Assembly: GCA_041747755.1 (NCBI GenBank)
Contig: JBGTEN010000280.1
Coordinates: 1 to 40,086 of the forward strand
Source: Aurantibrevibacter sp041747755
GTDB taxonomy: Bacteria; Bacteroidota; Bacteroidia; Flavobacteriales; Flavobacteriaceae
Reading direction: 5' to 3'
DNA length: 40,086 nucleotides
The position numbers and the translations under genes are program-made. Below the pieces are notes generated by a model, which did no database searches, had not been told where the DNA came from, and worked only from the letters and a program-made list of their open reading frames with translations. This document shows positions 17,032 to 25,067 of the stretch, piece by piece (within the stretch, counting starts at the first letter, position 1; each line of letters opens with the position of its first letter).

Positions 17032-17988
17032 TTATTTTGAAGATAACAACCAGGCCTCAGGAGATTCAACGCGTTTTATTTCTCTCAGGTAATTAAGAGC
17101 TTCCTTTACCGAATCAAAGCTGTCGTAGGTTACCATATGCAGTCCATATTTGTTAACACCTATGTAGGATGCATTATATCCTTTTTGGCGTAACTCAACC
17201 ACTTTTCTATCAGCGTTCTCCTGAACTCTAAAGGCACCAGCCACAATTTGATGCTTTCCAATAGCTGGGGGGGCGTTCTTCTTAACAAGATCCAAGGTTA
17301 GGGACGGTAATTCTAAGGGCATTTTATTAAAAAAGGTAGCTTCTTGTATACTTTTAGCAACTTTTTCCTGTGCTTTTTGCTGTACTAACTGGGTTGAACC
17401 TGAATTGGTATCATAAAGACGATACCCTGTGAAACCTATGGAAATCGCTAGTAAAATAACCGCGGCATATTTTAAATACGGACGAATAGAGGTATTCTTT
17501 CTTTGTTCAGGAGTAAAAATGAAAGGAATTTTCTCTTCAAGAGCAATTACTTCCTCTTTTAATAATTCTCTTTGTATTGGGGTGGCTAAAAAAGAAGATA
17601 AACCAAAAGATGAGGTTAAATAATTAATTTGATACGAAGGTTGAAACTGTATTTTACCGGCCTTATTTAACCACAATTCACCGATATTTGTTAAAGCTAT
17701 ACGCTGACCCTCTTTTAATTGTTGTTTCCAAAGTTGACTTATATTAGCTACTTGTTTCAACATATCATTATAAGAGACATTTTCAGACTCCGCAATGTAG
17801 GAAACTAGTAATCCATCATTAGAAGAGAGCTGTTCGTTAAAGGAGATAACTTTGGTAGGAGGGTATAAAGTATTGGTATTCTCCTGTATAACTGCCGACT
17901 TCATTTGGGTTAAAAAAGCACCAAATTCAGGCATTATCACACAATTGTATCTGTATAAAAGCTCCTCTATTGATTTCTGAATATCCAT
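17032..17988 (-). CDS. CCDC81-type HU-like domains with a SPOR domain, membrane protein
   Basis: A 318-residue protein that joins three parts. The N-terminus (1-135; starts MDIQKSIEELLYRYNCVIMPEFGAF) resembles the bacterial CCDC81-type HU domain pair. One membrane helix lies at about 172-190. The C-terminal SPOR domain (about 243-307; GKHQIVAGAFRVQENADRKV) binds denuded septal peptidoglycan. With this topology the HU part is cytoplasmic and the SPOR part periplasmic. It may link the division site to DNA or to other partners. A GTG start 15 bases upstream (18003) is possible but the ATG at 17988 fits better. Confidence 0.82.
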   Translation of the reverse strand: MDIQKSIEELLYRYNCVIMPEFGAFLTQMKSAVIQENTNTLYPPTKVISFNEQLSSNDGLLVSYIAESENVSYNDMLKQVANISQLWKQQLKEGQRIALTNIGELWLNKAGKIQFQPSYQINYLTSSFGLSSFLATPIQRELLKEEVIALEEKIPFIFTPEQRKNTSIRPYLKYAAVILLAISIGFTGYRLYDTNSGSTQLVQQKAQEKVAKSIQEATFFNKMPLELPSLTLDLVKKNAPPAIGKHQIVAGAFRVQENADRKVVELRQKGYNASYIGVNKYGLHMVTYDSFDSVKEALNYLREIKRVESPEAWLLSSK

Positions 17989-18093
17989 TAATACAAATAT
18001 CACATAAAATTACAGGCAGACAAAACCCTTTCCATAACTTTTTATTAACATAAGATTTTATGTATTTTGTCAACAACTTGGTAAAATAGCAAA

Positions 18094-19197
18094 ATGACTC
18101 AAGATGAACTTATTGCAATCCTCAGATTGCAGCATATTCCCAATATAGGTGATATAACTGCAAAAAAACTCATTTCACATTGTGGAAGTGCTAACGCCAT
18201 TTTTGAAGATAAAGTACATCACTTGTTAAAAATTGATGGTATTGGAACGCTCATTTTGAAGGAGTTGCACCATACAATTCATTTGGAAGCAGCAGTAGCA
18301 GAACATAGCTATATAATTGAAAACTCAATTGAATATACCTACTTTGAAGACAAGGACTATCCAAGACATTTAAAACATTGTATAGACGCTCCTATATTGA
18401 TGTTTAAAAGTGGGAATATGGACTTGAAAGAAAAAAGAATGATTAGTATCGTTGGTACCCGGAATATTACGAGTTACGGTTCTGCCTTTTGTGAAGAACT
18501 AATCCAAGATCTGGCTTTTTTAAATCCAGTTATTGTTAGCGGTTTCGCTTACGGAGTAGATATTTGTGCGCAAAAAGCGGCTATAAAGCACAACTTACAA
18601 ACTATTGGCTGCTTGGCACATGGCTTAAATCAGGTGTATCCTAAAACCCATTCAAAATATGTACATGCTGTAGAGAAGAATGGTGGATTTTTTACCGAGT
18701 TTTGGAGCACAAGCAATCCCGATAGAGAAAATTTTTTAAAGCGAAACCGGATTATAGCCGGTTTAAGTGAAGCCACCATAGTTTTGGAATCGGCTGAAAG
18801 AGGTGGGAGTTTAGTCACTGCCGATATAGCAAATAGTTATAACCGGGATGTTTTTGCGCTACCTGGAAGAGTACAGGATAAATACAGCTTAGGATGCAAT
18901 AATTTAATTAAGCAACAAAAGGCACACATGATTACCTCCGCGGCAGATTTAATTTATTTAATGGGTTGGGAGATTGAGGAGAAAAAGTCCAAAACAGTTC
19001 AGAAGCAGTTATTTATTGAACTGAATGAGATAGAAAAGGCGATTTATTCCCACCTTCAAAAAGAAGGAAAGCAATTGTTGGATAGTATTGCTTTAGACTG
19101 TCAATTACCTGTTTTTAAGGTATCTTCAACGCTTTTAAATATGGAAATGAAGGGCGTTATACGACCCTTACCGGGGAAATTGTTTGAGGCTATCTAA
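18094..19197 (+). CDS. dprA: DNA-processing protein DprA
   Basis: DprA loads RecA on incoming single-stranded DNA during natural transformation. The 367-residue protein has an N-terminal helix-hairpin-helix/SAM-like part (1-70), the Rossmann-like core (about 75-290) with GTRNITSYG, SGFAYGVDICAQKAAI, FLKRNRIIAGLS, and ESAERGGSLVTADIA...RDVFALPG, and a C-terminal winged helix (about 305-365). All are intact. It is divergent from the SPOR gene (90-base gap), with a weak TATTTTG box in front. recA lies only 5 kb away, but on the other strand and in another unit. Confidence 0.95.
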   Translation: MTQDELIAILRLQHIPNIGDITAKKLISHCGSANAIFEDKVHHLLKIDGIGTLILKELHHTIHLEAAVAEHSYIIENSIEYTYFEDKDYPRHLKHCIDAPILMFKSGNMDLKEKRMISIVGTRNITSYGSAFCEELIQDLAFLNPVIVSGFAYGVDICAQKAAIKHNLQTIGCLAHGLNQVYPKTHSKYVHAVEKNGGFFTEFWSTSNPDRENFLKRNRIIAGLSEATIVLESAERGGSLVTADIANSYNRDVFALPGRVQDKYSLGCNNLIKQQKAHMITSAADLIYLMGWEIEEKKSKTVQKQLFIELNEIEKAIYSHLQKEGKQLLDSIALDCQLPVFKVSSTLLNMEMKGVIRPLPGKLFEAI

Positions 19198-19203
19198 AGT
19201 ATT

Positions 19204-19350
19204 TTAGACCAAGCGGTCTGTTTATCAGCTGCAATTTTTCCTTGAATAAATTAATTGTGCTACTTGTCATCAACGAAAGACACATAAACGTTAAAGTGCT
19301 TGTTAAGAGTAAAAACTAATTTGATTAAACGAACCGGTTAGTTGGTCTAA
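19204..19350. repeat. 147-bp inverted-repeat element with operator-like palindromic ends
   Basis: The gap between the ends of dprA and trpS holds no gene. TTAGACCAA (19204-19212) is the exact reverse complement of TTGGTCTAA (19342-19350). The match continues loosely inward (GGTCTGTTTATC at 19215-19226 against GATTAAACGAACC at 19323-19335), giving imperfect terminal repeats of 23-28 bases. Each end is also a palindrome: AGACCAAGCGGTCT at 19206-19219 and AACGAACCGGTTAGTT at 19329-19344 (one mismatch). The second fits the motif seen at 184-199 and 309-324. It may be a MITE-like element, or a remnant of a TetR-regulated locus. No target-site duplication is evident. Confidence 0.45.
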
Positions 19351-19357
19351 TAATAAT

Positions 19358-20326
19358 TTAATACCCCAACTTAATTCTTACCCTTTGCAGAACCCCATCC
19401 GCCACTTTTTTGGCTTTTTCAGCGCCAAGAGCCAAGGCGCTATCTACCTCGTCCAAATGCGTCATATAATAATTAAACCGTTCACGGGCATCCCCAAAGC
19501 GCTCAAGAACCATATCGTATAGCGCTTGTTTGGCATGACCATACCCATAGTTTCCGTTGAGGTAATTGCCCCGCATTGCTGCCACTTGCTCTTTTGAGGC
19601 CAATATACTATACAAAGCATATACATTATCCGTATCCGGGTTTTTGGGATCCTCCATAGGGGTGCTATCTGTAAGCACGCTCATAATCTGCTTCCTCAGA
19701 TTTTTATCCGCTTGAAAGAGGTCTATGGTATTACCTTTGCTTTTACTCATTTTTTCCCCGTCTGTACCAGGGATATACATGGTATCTTCCTGAATTTTGG
19801 CAGTTGGTAATACAAAAACCTCCCCTTTCTGAGCATGAAAACGCGAGGCAACATCCCGGGTTATCTCCAAATGCTGTAACTGATCTTTTCCCACGGGTAC
19901 TATATCTGCATCATACAATAGAATATCTGCAGCCATAAGCATAGGGTAAGAAAAGAGTCCGGCATTTACATCATCCAGACGGTCGGCCTTATCTTTAAAG
20001 GAATGAGCGAGCGTCAACCGCTGATACGGAAAAAAACAACTTAGATACCAAGCCAATTCGGTTACTTGCGGGACATCGCTTTGCCTGTAAAATACGGTTT
20101 TATCAATATCTAACCCAAAGGCAAGCCACGTAGCGGCTGTGGCATACGTATTCTTTCGAAGTTCCTCTCCATTTTTTATTTGGGTTAGGGAATGCATATC
20201 TGCAATAAAAAGAAAGGAATCATTATTTGGATCTTTTGCCATTGCTATTGCAGGCATAATAGCACCTAAAATATTTCCTAAATGAGGGGTTCCAGTACTT
20301 TGTATACCTGTTAGTATTCTTGCCAT
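19358..20326 (-). CDS. trpS: Tryptophan-tRNA ligase
   Basis: This class I aminoacyl-tRNA synthetase charges tRNA-Trp. The 322-residue protein has the HIGH-like motif TGTPHLGNILG near the start (residues 11-21) and the KMSKS loop GEKMSKSKGN in the middle. The tryptophan-binding region and the C-terminal anticodon part are of normal length. The promoter at 20349-20381 on this strand is clear. Confidence 0.97.
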   Translation of the reverse strand: MARILTGIQSTGTPHLGNILGAIMPAIAMAKDPNNDSFLFIADMHSLTQIKNGEELRKNTYATAATWLAFGLDIDKTVFYRQSDVPQVTELAWYLSCFFPYQRLTLAHSFKDKADRLDDVNAGLFSYPMLMAADILLYDADIVPVGKDQLQHLEITRDVASRFHAQKGEVFVLPTAKIQEDTMYIPGTDGEKMSKSKGNTIDLFQADKNLRKQIMSVLTDSTPMEDPKNPDTDNVYALYSILASKEQVAAMRGNYLNGNYGYGHAKQALYDMVLERFGDARERFNYYMTHLDEVDSALALGAEKAKKVADGVLQRVRIKLGY

Positions 20327-20348
20327 TATCTTAAATTAAAAAGAAGGA

Positions 20349-20381
20349 CAAAGGTAAAAGAAATCCTAAAGCAGCCCCAAA
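20349..20381 (-). promoter_or_regulatory. trpS promoter
   Basis: On the minus strand TTTG (complement of 20378-20381) is followed after 21 bases by TACCTTTG (complement of 20349-20356). Both are exact Bacteroidota consensus elements. Transcription would start about 20342, 16 bases before the trpS ATG. Confidence 0.7.
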
Positions 20382-20386
20382 TTTGT

Positions 20387-20394
20387 TACTTTTG
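20387..20394 (+). promoter_or_regulatory. plsC -7 promoter element, start codon at the expected +1
   Basis: TACTTTTG (20387-20394) is an exact TAnnTTTG box, but it ends only 5 bases before the plsC ATG at 20400. The start point would then fall on or beside the start codon. No TTG is found near the -33 position (about 20361-20368). It overlaps the divergent trpS promoter region. Confidence 0.4.
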
Positions 20395-20399
20395 ATTTT

Positions 20400-21137
20400 A
20401 TGGTTTCAATAACAAAAAAAATCGGATGTCTTCTCTACCGCATTTGGTTTTATATCTTGGTGGCCTTGCCCATTTTCCTATTTTTTCCACTGTTGGTATT
20501 CTTTTCCATATCTGAAAAATGGTATCCTCAATTTTTTTGGATGGCGCGAAACCTGTGGGCAAATACTATTATTTACGGAATGGGGTGCTTCCCAAAAGTT
20601 AAACAGGAACAAATAATAAAAAAAGGAAAGAGTTATATGCTGGTGGCTAACCACACTAGTATGTTGGATATTATGTTGATGTTGAAAGTGAGCGAAAATC
20701 CATTTGTTTTTGTAGGGAAGAAAGAATTGGTGAAAATTCCTGTCTTCGGATTCTTCTATAAAAGGGTCTGTATTTTGGTAGATAGAGAAAACAGTAAAAG
20801 TAGAACCGGGGTTTATTTAAGAGCCCAGCGTAGGCTTAATCAAGGACTTAGCATTTGTATTTTTCCAGAAGGTGGGGTACCGGATGAGGATATTATTTTA
20901 GACGAATTCAAGGATGGGGCTTTTAAAATGGCAATAGCACATAAAATCCCAATAGTTCCCATTACCTTTTATGATAATAAAAAGCGATTTCCTTTTGAAA
21001 TTTTTAAAGGGGGACCCGGAAAAATGCGTGCCAAAGTGCATTCCTTTTTTGAAACTGCCCAACTTAAGGAAACCGATAAGATAGTATTGAAGAATAGTGT
21101 AAGGGCGGTAATTTTGAGTGAACTTAAGAATGGATAA
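20400..21137 (+). CDS. plsC: 1-acyl-sn-glycerol-3-phosphate acyltransferase
   Basis: PlsC-type acyltransferases add the second acyl chain in phospholipid synthesis (lysophosphatidate to phosphatidate). The 245-residue protein has an N-terminal membrane helix (about 15-38), the catalytic motif NHTSMLD (H85, D90), and the acceptor motif FPEGG (155-159). Length is normal. The first Met is at 20400; the next one is near residue 48, past the membrane anchor, so the annotated start is firm. It may be transcribed as a leaderless message. Confidence 0.9.
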   Translation: MVSITKKIGCLLYRIWFYILVALPIFLFFPLLVFFSISEKWYPQFFWMARNLWANTIIYGMGCFPKVKQEQIIKKGKSYMLVANHTSMLDIMLMLKVSENPFVFVGKKELVKIPVFGFFYKRVCILVDRENSKSRTGVYLRAQRRLNQGLSICIFPEGGVPDEDIILDEFKDGAFKMAIAHKIPIVPITFYDNKKRFPFEIFKGGPGKMRAKVHSFFETAQLKETDKIVLKNSVRAVILSELKNG

Positions 21138-21199
21138 GTAGCTTAGCCTTAAAACTGGGTTTAAAATAATCCAATAGATTTGGTAAAGCCATCAAAAGA

Positions 21200-21228
21200 A
21201 AACGCCCTACTGGAATCGTAGGGCGTTT
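21200..21228. terminator. Terminator hairpin between convergent plsC and the barrel gene
   Basis: AAACGCCCTAC (21200-21210) pairs perfectly with GTAGGGCGTTT (21218-21228) around the loop TGGAATC. On the minus strand the stem is followed by TTTTCTTTTG-like T-rich sequence, so it best serves the minus-strand operon; the plus-strand side has only three T's. It may act in both directions. Confidence 0.8.
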
Positions 21229-21271
21229 AAGGGGTCATTGCCGTAAGCAACGACTCACCTAACCAACATCT

Positions 21272-22729
21272 TTAAAATTTAAAATTTATGCCACTGTATA
21301 TCCCAATTGAAAATGGGTTAAATGTTCCCGATGTTTGGGAAAATGTATTTAATTGATATTTAAAAAGAGGCTCTACATTTAATTGTAATTGTGGCGTAAA
21401 TTTATAGTTTACCCCAAAACCAATATTAGTACTAAAGTTAACCGTATTTAGGTTGTTAGCCTCACCAACCTCCGTTTCCAAACCTCCTGACTCTAGTGAT
21501 ATAGAATTATCCGTTAAAAAAAGTGAACTTATTCCCCCAATGAGATTTATTCCAAATTTCTTATCCAAAAGTGCATAATTAAGTTCTAAGGGTACTTCCA
21601 AATAACCAAAATTTTGCGCCATAAGTCCTTCCCTATTAGAGCTACTGGCCAAAGCATCTGTAGCTATAGCAGGATCGTTAAATGCTTCTGTTTTTCTGCT
21701 GTTTACTACCACACTTCTAGATGCCATAGCATAATCTATATTCGAAATAAGCGCATTTGGTGCAATATCTGCTGAAGACGAAAATTCAATTTCATTGGTA
21801 TTGTACCCGTAATTTGCTTTGTGGATGCCGGTTCTGATTTGTATTTTTTTGCTCAGCTCGTAAGAAACTACCATACCGTAACTCAGGTTGGTTTGTCCGC
21901 TTTTTGAATTGGACACAAAATTGGAATGGATAGGAGAACCTTCCCCCATAGCATTAAAATAAACAGGCGCTACACTTGGACCAACAGACCACTTTTCCTT
22001 TCTTTCTTCGACAATAGCCTCTTCCTTTTCTTGCTCTTCTATAGCTTCAAAAATGGATTTTTTCTTAGTTTCTTCCTCTTTGGCTTCAATTTGTACAATA
22101 CTTTCTAAATTACCTGATACCTTAGTTTGACCATCCTCGAAGGTCTTATTAGTTTTTGGATGTTCATCATCTTTTGCAACAACTTTTGTTTTATTGTCAA
22201 GATCTGGTAGGGTTAGATTTTCAGTTGGTCTTGAAGATTCTGAATTCGCGATCGATTCACCTTTGTTATCAATGGTACCGGTGCTTTTGGAATTGCTGTC
22301 GAGAATCGTTTTCTGACTTTCGGCTACTGGATTAGTAGAAACTTTGTTCAGAGGCTTTTGGGTGTTTTTTTTGAAATCTTCGGTTCTGGTTTTATTAACA
22401 TCTACCAGGATTTCATTTTCCTTAGAAGGGGGCTCAAAAAGGTTATCTTTTGAAGGTTCAGTACGGTTGATAGAAGGGCTCCTTTTTTCTTCTTTAGTGG
22501 TAATGGCATCCTCCTGCGTTACAGTATTTTCCCAAGGATTTACCAAATAAAAGAGTAGCGCAAAACCGGCGGCCAAACCACCAACTTTCCACCAAAAAGG
22601 AACGGCCTTTTTGGATTTTTTTTGCTTGTCCAGAGAGGACGAAATGGCTTTCCAAACTTTTTCATCCGGAATTTCGCCGAAGTCCTTCAACTTCTCTTGA
22701 AACAAATCGTCTATATTTTTTTTACTCAT
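21272..22729 (-). CDS. Putative double-membrane anti-sigma factor with C-terminal outer-membrane barrel
   Basis: A 485-residue protein with four parts. Residues 1-44 are a short soluble head (SKKNIDDLFQEKLKDFGEI) like small cytoplasmic anti-sigma segments. Residues 45-63 form one membrane helix. Residues 64-245 are a charged, Ser/Thr/Lys/Glu-rich linker. From about 246 (KWSVGPSVAPVYF) alternating beta strands continue to the terminal Phe (SGINFKF), the usual outer-membrane barrel ending. There is no signal peptide or cleavage site, so one chain may span both membranes. It starts 12 bases after an ECF sigma gene. Dual membrane-spanning anti-sigma factors have been reported in Bacteroides; this resembles them. 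Family membership is inferred, not searched. Confidence 0.75.
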   Translation of the reverse strand: MSKKNIDDLFQEKLKDFGEIPDEKVWKAISSSLDKQKKSKKAVPFWWKVGGLAAGFALLFYLVNPWENTVTQEDAITTKEEKRSPSINRTEPSKDNLFEPPSKENEILVDVNKTRTEDFKKNTQKPLNKVSTNPVAESQKTILDSNSKSTGTIDNKGESIANSESSRPTENLTLPDLDNKTKVVAKDDEHPKTNKTFEDGQTKVSGNLESIVQIEAKEEETKKKSIFEAIEEQEKEEAIVEERKEKWSVGPSVAPVYFNAMGEGSPIHSNFVSNSKSGQTNLSYGMVVSYELSKKIQIRTGIHKANYGYNTNEIEFSSSADIAPNALISNIDYAMASRSVVVNSRKTEAFNDPAIATDALASSSNREGLMAQNFGYLEVPLELNYALLDKKFGINLIGGISSLFLTDNSISLESGGLETEVGEANNLNTVNFSTNIGFGVNYKFTPQLQLNVEPLFKYQLNTFSQTSGTFNPFSIGIYSGINFKF

Positions 22730-22741
22730 TGTACAAATGAC

Positions 22742-23275
22742 TTAAGCACTATTAATATTTTCTTTTTCAATTTTTTCTTTTAGTATCATTCTTGCCCTTG
22801 CAAGATTGGATTTTGAGGTGCCAACAGATGTGCCTAACATATCACCAATCTCATTATGTGTGTAACCATCTAACACATATAGATTAAAAGTAAGTCGATA
22901 CTTATGAGGCAATTCTTGAATGTAGCGTAAGAGGGTGGTTAGATTAATGTCTAAATAACCGGAAACCATTTCTGTTTCTTCATGCTCTTGATTTTCGGAA
23001 ACTACAGAGAGGTATTCTTCCTTTCGATATTTTTGAAGTATGGTATTAACGGTAATTCGTTTCATCCAGCCTTCAAAAGAACCTTTGGCTTTAAACTGAT
23101 CTATTTTGTTGAAAATAGTCATAAAACTATCATGCAAATTATCCTCTGCCTCCATCTTGTTGCGCGAATATTTGAGACACACACCGAACAAGGTACGGGA
23201 GTACCTCCTGTACAATTCTTCCTGTGCCGTCCTAATGCCTTTTTTACAATTAGTTATGAGCTCTTCCTGACTCAA
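22742..23275 (-). CDS. RNA polymerase ECF-type sigma factor
   Basis: A 177-residue sigma-70 family factor: region 2 with EELYRRYSRTLFGVCLKYS and EDNLHDSFMTIFNKIDQF (about 18-60), and region 4 with LRYIQELPHKYRLTFNLYVLDGYTHNEIGDMLGTSVGTSKSNLARAR (about 113-160), the helix-turn-helix. The downstream gene (12-base gap) codes for the putative double-membrane anti-sigma factor, and a lipoprotein gene lies 31 bases upstream. The three form one minus-strand unit. No target promoter sequence can be named from the window. Confidence 0.9.
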   Translation of the reverse strand: MSQEELITNCKKGIRTAQEELYRRYSRTLFGVCLKYSRNKMEAEDNLHDSFMTIFNKIDQFKAKGSFEGWMKRITVNTILQKYRKEEYLSVVSENQEHEETEMVSGYLDINLTTLLRYIQELPHKYRLTFNLYVLDGYTHNEIGDMLGTSVGTSKSNLARARMILKEKIEKENINSA

Positions 23276-23306
23276 TGTGTTGGTTAGATTATATTCTATA
23301 ATTAGA

Positions 23307-23738
23307 CTATGGGTTGTTTTGCATGGCGGTAACAGGCACCTCTATTTCTAAATACTGATCCTCGCCACTTTCATCTTCTCCAGTCCAAAATTGAAAGGTA
23401 TAAGTTCCTGAATACCTTACCTCAAACCGAAAAGATTCTTCTACTTCCTGATTTACATCTGCGCATGTCTCCCGATCCAGAATAGCACCAATTACAACGA
23501 CTTTTCTTGTGGTGGTTTCGGTTCGAAATACATTAAATCCTTCAAATAGAGTGCAGTCATCCGGTCTAAGAAAGGTAACTTTAATGTCATATACTTTATG
23601 CAGTTCAAATGACTCGGGAAGTTCAGCAGCTACTACCTGTAGGGGCTCATAGTGAAAGTTTACGCCATCATCTAGACTACAAGAGGAAACTAATGCATAA
23701 AATGAGACCAAAAGCAGTCCCAAGAAAAACTTTTTCAT
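23307..23738 (-). CDS. Small acidic lipoprotein, probably surface exposed
   Basis: A 143-residue lipoprotein with lipobox VSSC (Cys20). The residues after Cys are SLDDG, which resembles the Bacteroidota lipoprotein export signal (acidic residues just after +2, such as SDDFE in Flavobacterium), so it may reach the cell surface. The mature part is acidic and predicted beta-rich (FEVRYSGTYTFQFWTG), perhaps an Ig-like sandwich; two Cys (in DDCTLF and ETCADV) could pair. It is the first gene of the operon with the ECF sigma and barrel genes. No known function. Confidence 0.72.
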   Translation of the reverse strand: MKKFFLGLLLVSFYALVSSCSLDDGVNFHYEPLQVVAAELPESFELHKVYDIKVTFLRPDDCTLFEGFNVFRTETTTRKVVVIGAILDRETCADVNQEVEESFRFEVRYSGTYTFQFWTGEDESGEDQYLEIEVPVTAMQNNP

Positions 23739-23769
23739 AAACTTTATATTTTTACCCCTAAGATGTAAA

Positions 23770-23798
23770 CAAAATACAAAGGTTGCGCGGAGGACAAA
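23770..23798 (-). promoter_or_regulatory. Possible promoter of the lipoprotein-ECF-barrel operon
   Basis: On the minus strand TTTG (complement of 23795-23798) is followed after 18 bases by TATTTTG (complement of 23770-23776), one base short of TAnnTTTG. The leader would be about 25 bases. The gap 23739-23828 holds only this and the recA terminator. Confidence 0.35.
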
Positions 23799-23809
23799 AA
23801 AAATTGCAA

Positions 23810-23830
23810 AAATACCGTTATAAGGTATTT
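23810..23830 (-). terminator. recA terminator overlapping the stop codon
   Basis: AAATACC (23810-23816) pairs with GGTATTT (23824-23830) around a 7-base loop. In the minus-strand message the upstream arm includes part of the recA stop codon (23829-23831), and the downstream arm ends in TTTTT followed soon by another T-run. The stem is short (7 bp). Confidence 0.6.
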
Positions 23831-24836
23831 ACTTTTTAAGTGCGCTTATGGTTGCTTTAATCTTGGTCTCGAGCTCTTCTTGTAATTCAGGATTATCTTG
23901 TAGAAGTGTTTTTACGGCATCTCTACCTTGGCCCAATTTGGTATCACCATAACTAAACCAAGATCCACTTTTTTTGATAATTTCAAAATCTACTCCGAGA
24001 TCTATGATTTCACCAATCTTAGAGATACCCTCACCGTACATGATATCAAATTCTGCAGTTTTAAAAGGAGAGGCTACTTTATTTTTTACAACTTTTACCC
24101 GTGTTTTATTTCCTTGGGATTCTCCATCCGTATCTTTAATTTGTGAAGATCTGCGGATATCCAGCCTTATAGACGCATAAAATTTAAGGGCATTTCCACC
24201 TGTAGTGGTTTCAGGATTGCCAAACATTACGCCAATTTTTTCTCTTAACTGGTTAATGAAAATTACAGTGCAGTGAGTCTTACTAATAGAGCCTGTTAAT
24301 TTTCGAAGGGCTTGGGACATCAGCCGCGCATGAAGGCCCATTTTGGAATCGCCCATTTCGCCTTCAATTTCACTTTTTGGAGTTAATGCCGCTACAGAAT
24401 CGATAATTACAATATCTATTGCACCAGACCGGATTAAATTATCCGCAATTTCCAAAGCCTGTTCACCGTGATCCGGTTGAGAAATAATCAAATTATCAAT
24501 ATCTACTCCCAATTTTTGAGCATAAAAGCGATCAAAAGCATGTTCAGCATCAATAAAGGCTGCAATACCACCATTTTTTTGAGCTTCGGCAATTGCATGC
24601 AAGGTTAATGTAGTTTTTCCCGAAGATTCCGGACCATAAATTTCTATTACTCTGCCTCGTGGATAACCTCCCACGCCCAGAGCAATATCCAACCCTAATG
24701 AACCTGAAGAAATTACCTCTACGTCTTGGACAATACTATCACCCATCTTCATAACAGCACCTTTTCCATAGGTTTTGTCCAATTTATCCAATGTTAGCTT
24801 TAAGGCCTTCAATTTTGCTTCTTTTTCGGAACTCAT
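23829..24836 (-). CDS. recA: Recombinase RecA
   Basis: RecA forms ATP-dependent filaments on single-stranded DNA for strand exchange and repair. The 335-residue protein has the P-loop GPESSGKTT at 68-76, the Walker B region IDIVIIDSVAALTPKSE, the L2 region NQLREKIGVMFGNPETTTGGNALKFY, and a C-terminal domain without the long acidic tail. The ATG at 24836 lies about 14 bases after the inferred start point. I see no LexA-type operator. Confidence 0.98.
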   Translation of the reverse strand: MSSEKEAKLKALKLTLDKLDKTYGKGAVMKMGDSIVQDVEVISSGSLGLDIALGVGGYPRGRVIEIYGPESSGKTTLTLHAIAEAQKNGGIAAFIDAEHAFDRFYAQKLGVDIDNLIISQPDHGEQALEIADNLIRSGAIDIVIIDSVAALTPKSEIEGEMGDSKMGLHARLMSQALRKLTGSISKTHCTVIFINQLREKIGVMFGNPETTTGGNALKFYASIRLDIRRSSQIKDTDGESQGNKTRVKVVKNKVASPFKTAEFDIMYGEGISKIGEIIDLGVDFEIIKKSGSWFSYGDTKLGQGRDAVKTLLQDNPELQEELETKIKATISALKK

Positions 24837-24855
24837 TTTTTTTGTGTTAGGGATG

Positions 24856-24886
24856 CTAAATTACCACTTCTTTTTGCATATTACAA
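24856..24886 (-). promoter_or_regulatory. recA promoter
   Basis: On the minus strand TTG (complement of 24884-24886) is followed after 20 bases by TAATTTAG (complement of 24856-24863), one base different from TAnnTTTG. The start would be near 24850. Confidence 0.5.
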
Positions 24887-24889
24887 TGC

Positions 24890-25066
24890 AGACGCAACCT
24901 TTTTGGAAAAGTTGCATCTACTTAAAAAAGAATTTTTTAATCACAAATACCAAGGCCCGTTATTATTCCTTGGGAACCAGTGGCTATTACCTTCCTTAAA
25001 TTTCTATGAAAGAGAAAAATATTGGGATAGCCGTAAAAGACCTTGAAAACTTTCGAGGTCTTTTTT
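24890..25066 (+). other. recA-trhO gap: hairpin and orphan terminator, possible small RNA
   Basis: The 301-base divergent gap 24837-25137 holds two strong hairpins that neither neighbour needs. The first, AGACGCAAC..TTTT (24890-24903), pairs with AAAAGTTGCATCT (24907-24919), with one bulge and one wobble. The second, AAAAGACCTTGAAA (25035-25048), pairs with TTTCGAGGTCTTTT (25051-25064) and is followed by more T's, the form of a plus-strand terminator. No plus-strand gene ends there. A short plus-strand transcript is possible, but I found no TAnnTTTG box for it and the short reading frames inside look random. Confidence 0.3.
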
Positions 25067-25067
25067 G

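Noticed and set aside
16435..17040. Two plus-strand frames opposite the thioesterase
   Set aside because: They lie wholly antisense to a gene with a clear hotdog motif and carry no motif themselves.
24775..24999. Plus-strand 74-codon frame over the recA start and gap
   Set aside because: Its first part is antisense to recA, and the composition is that of chance translation. No promoter for it was found.
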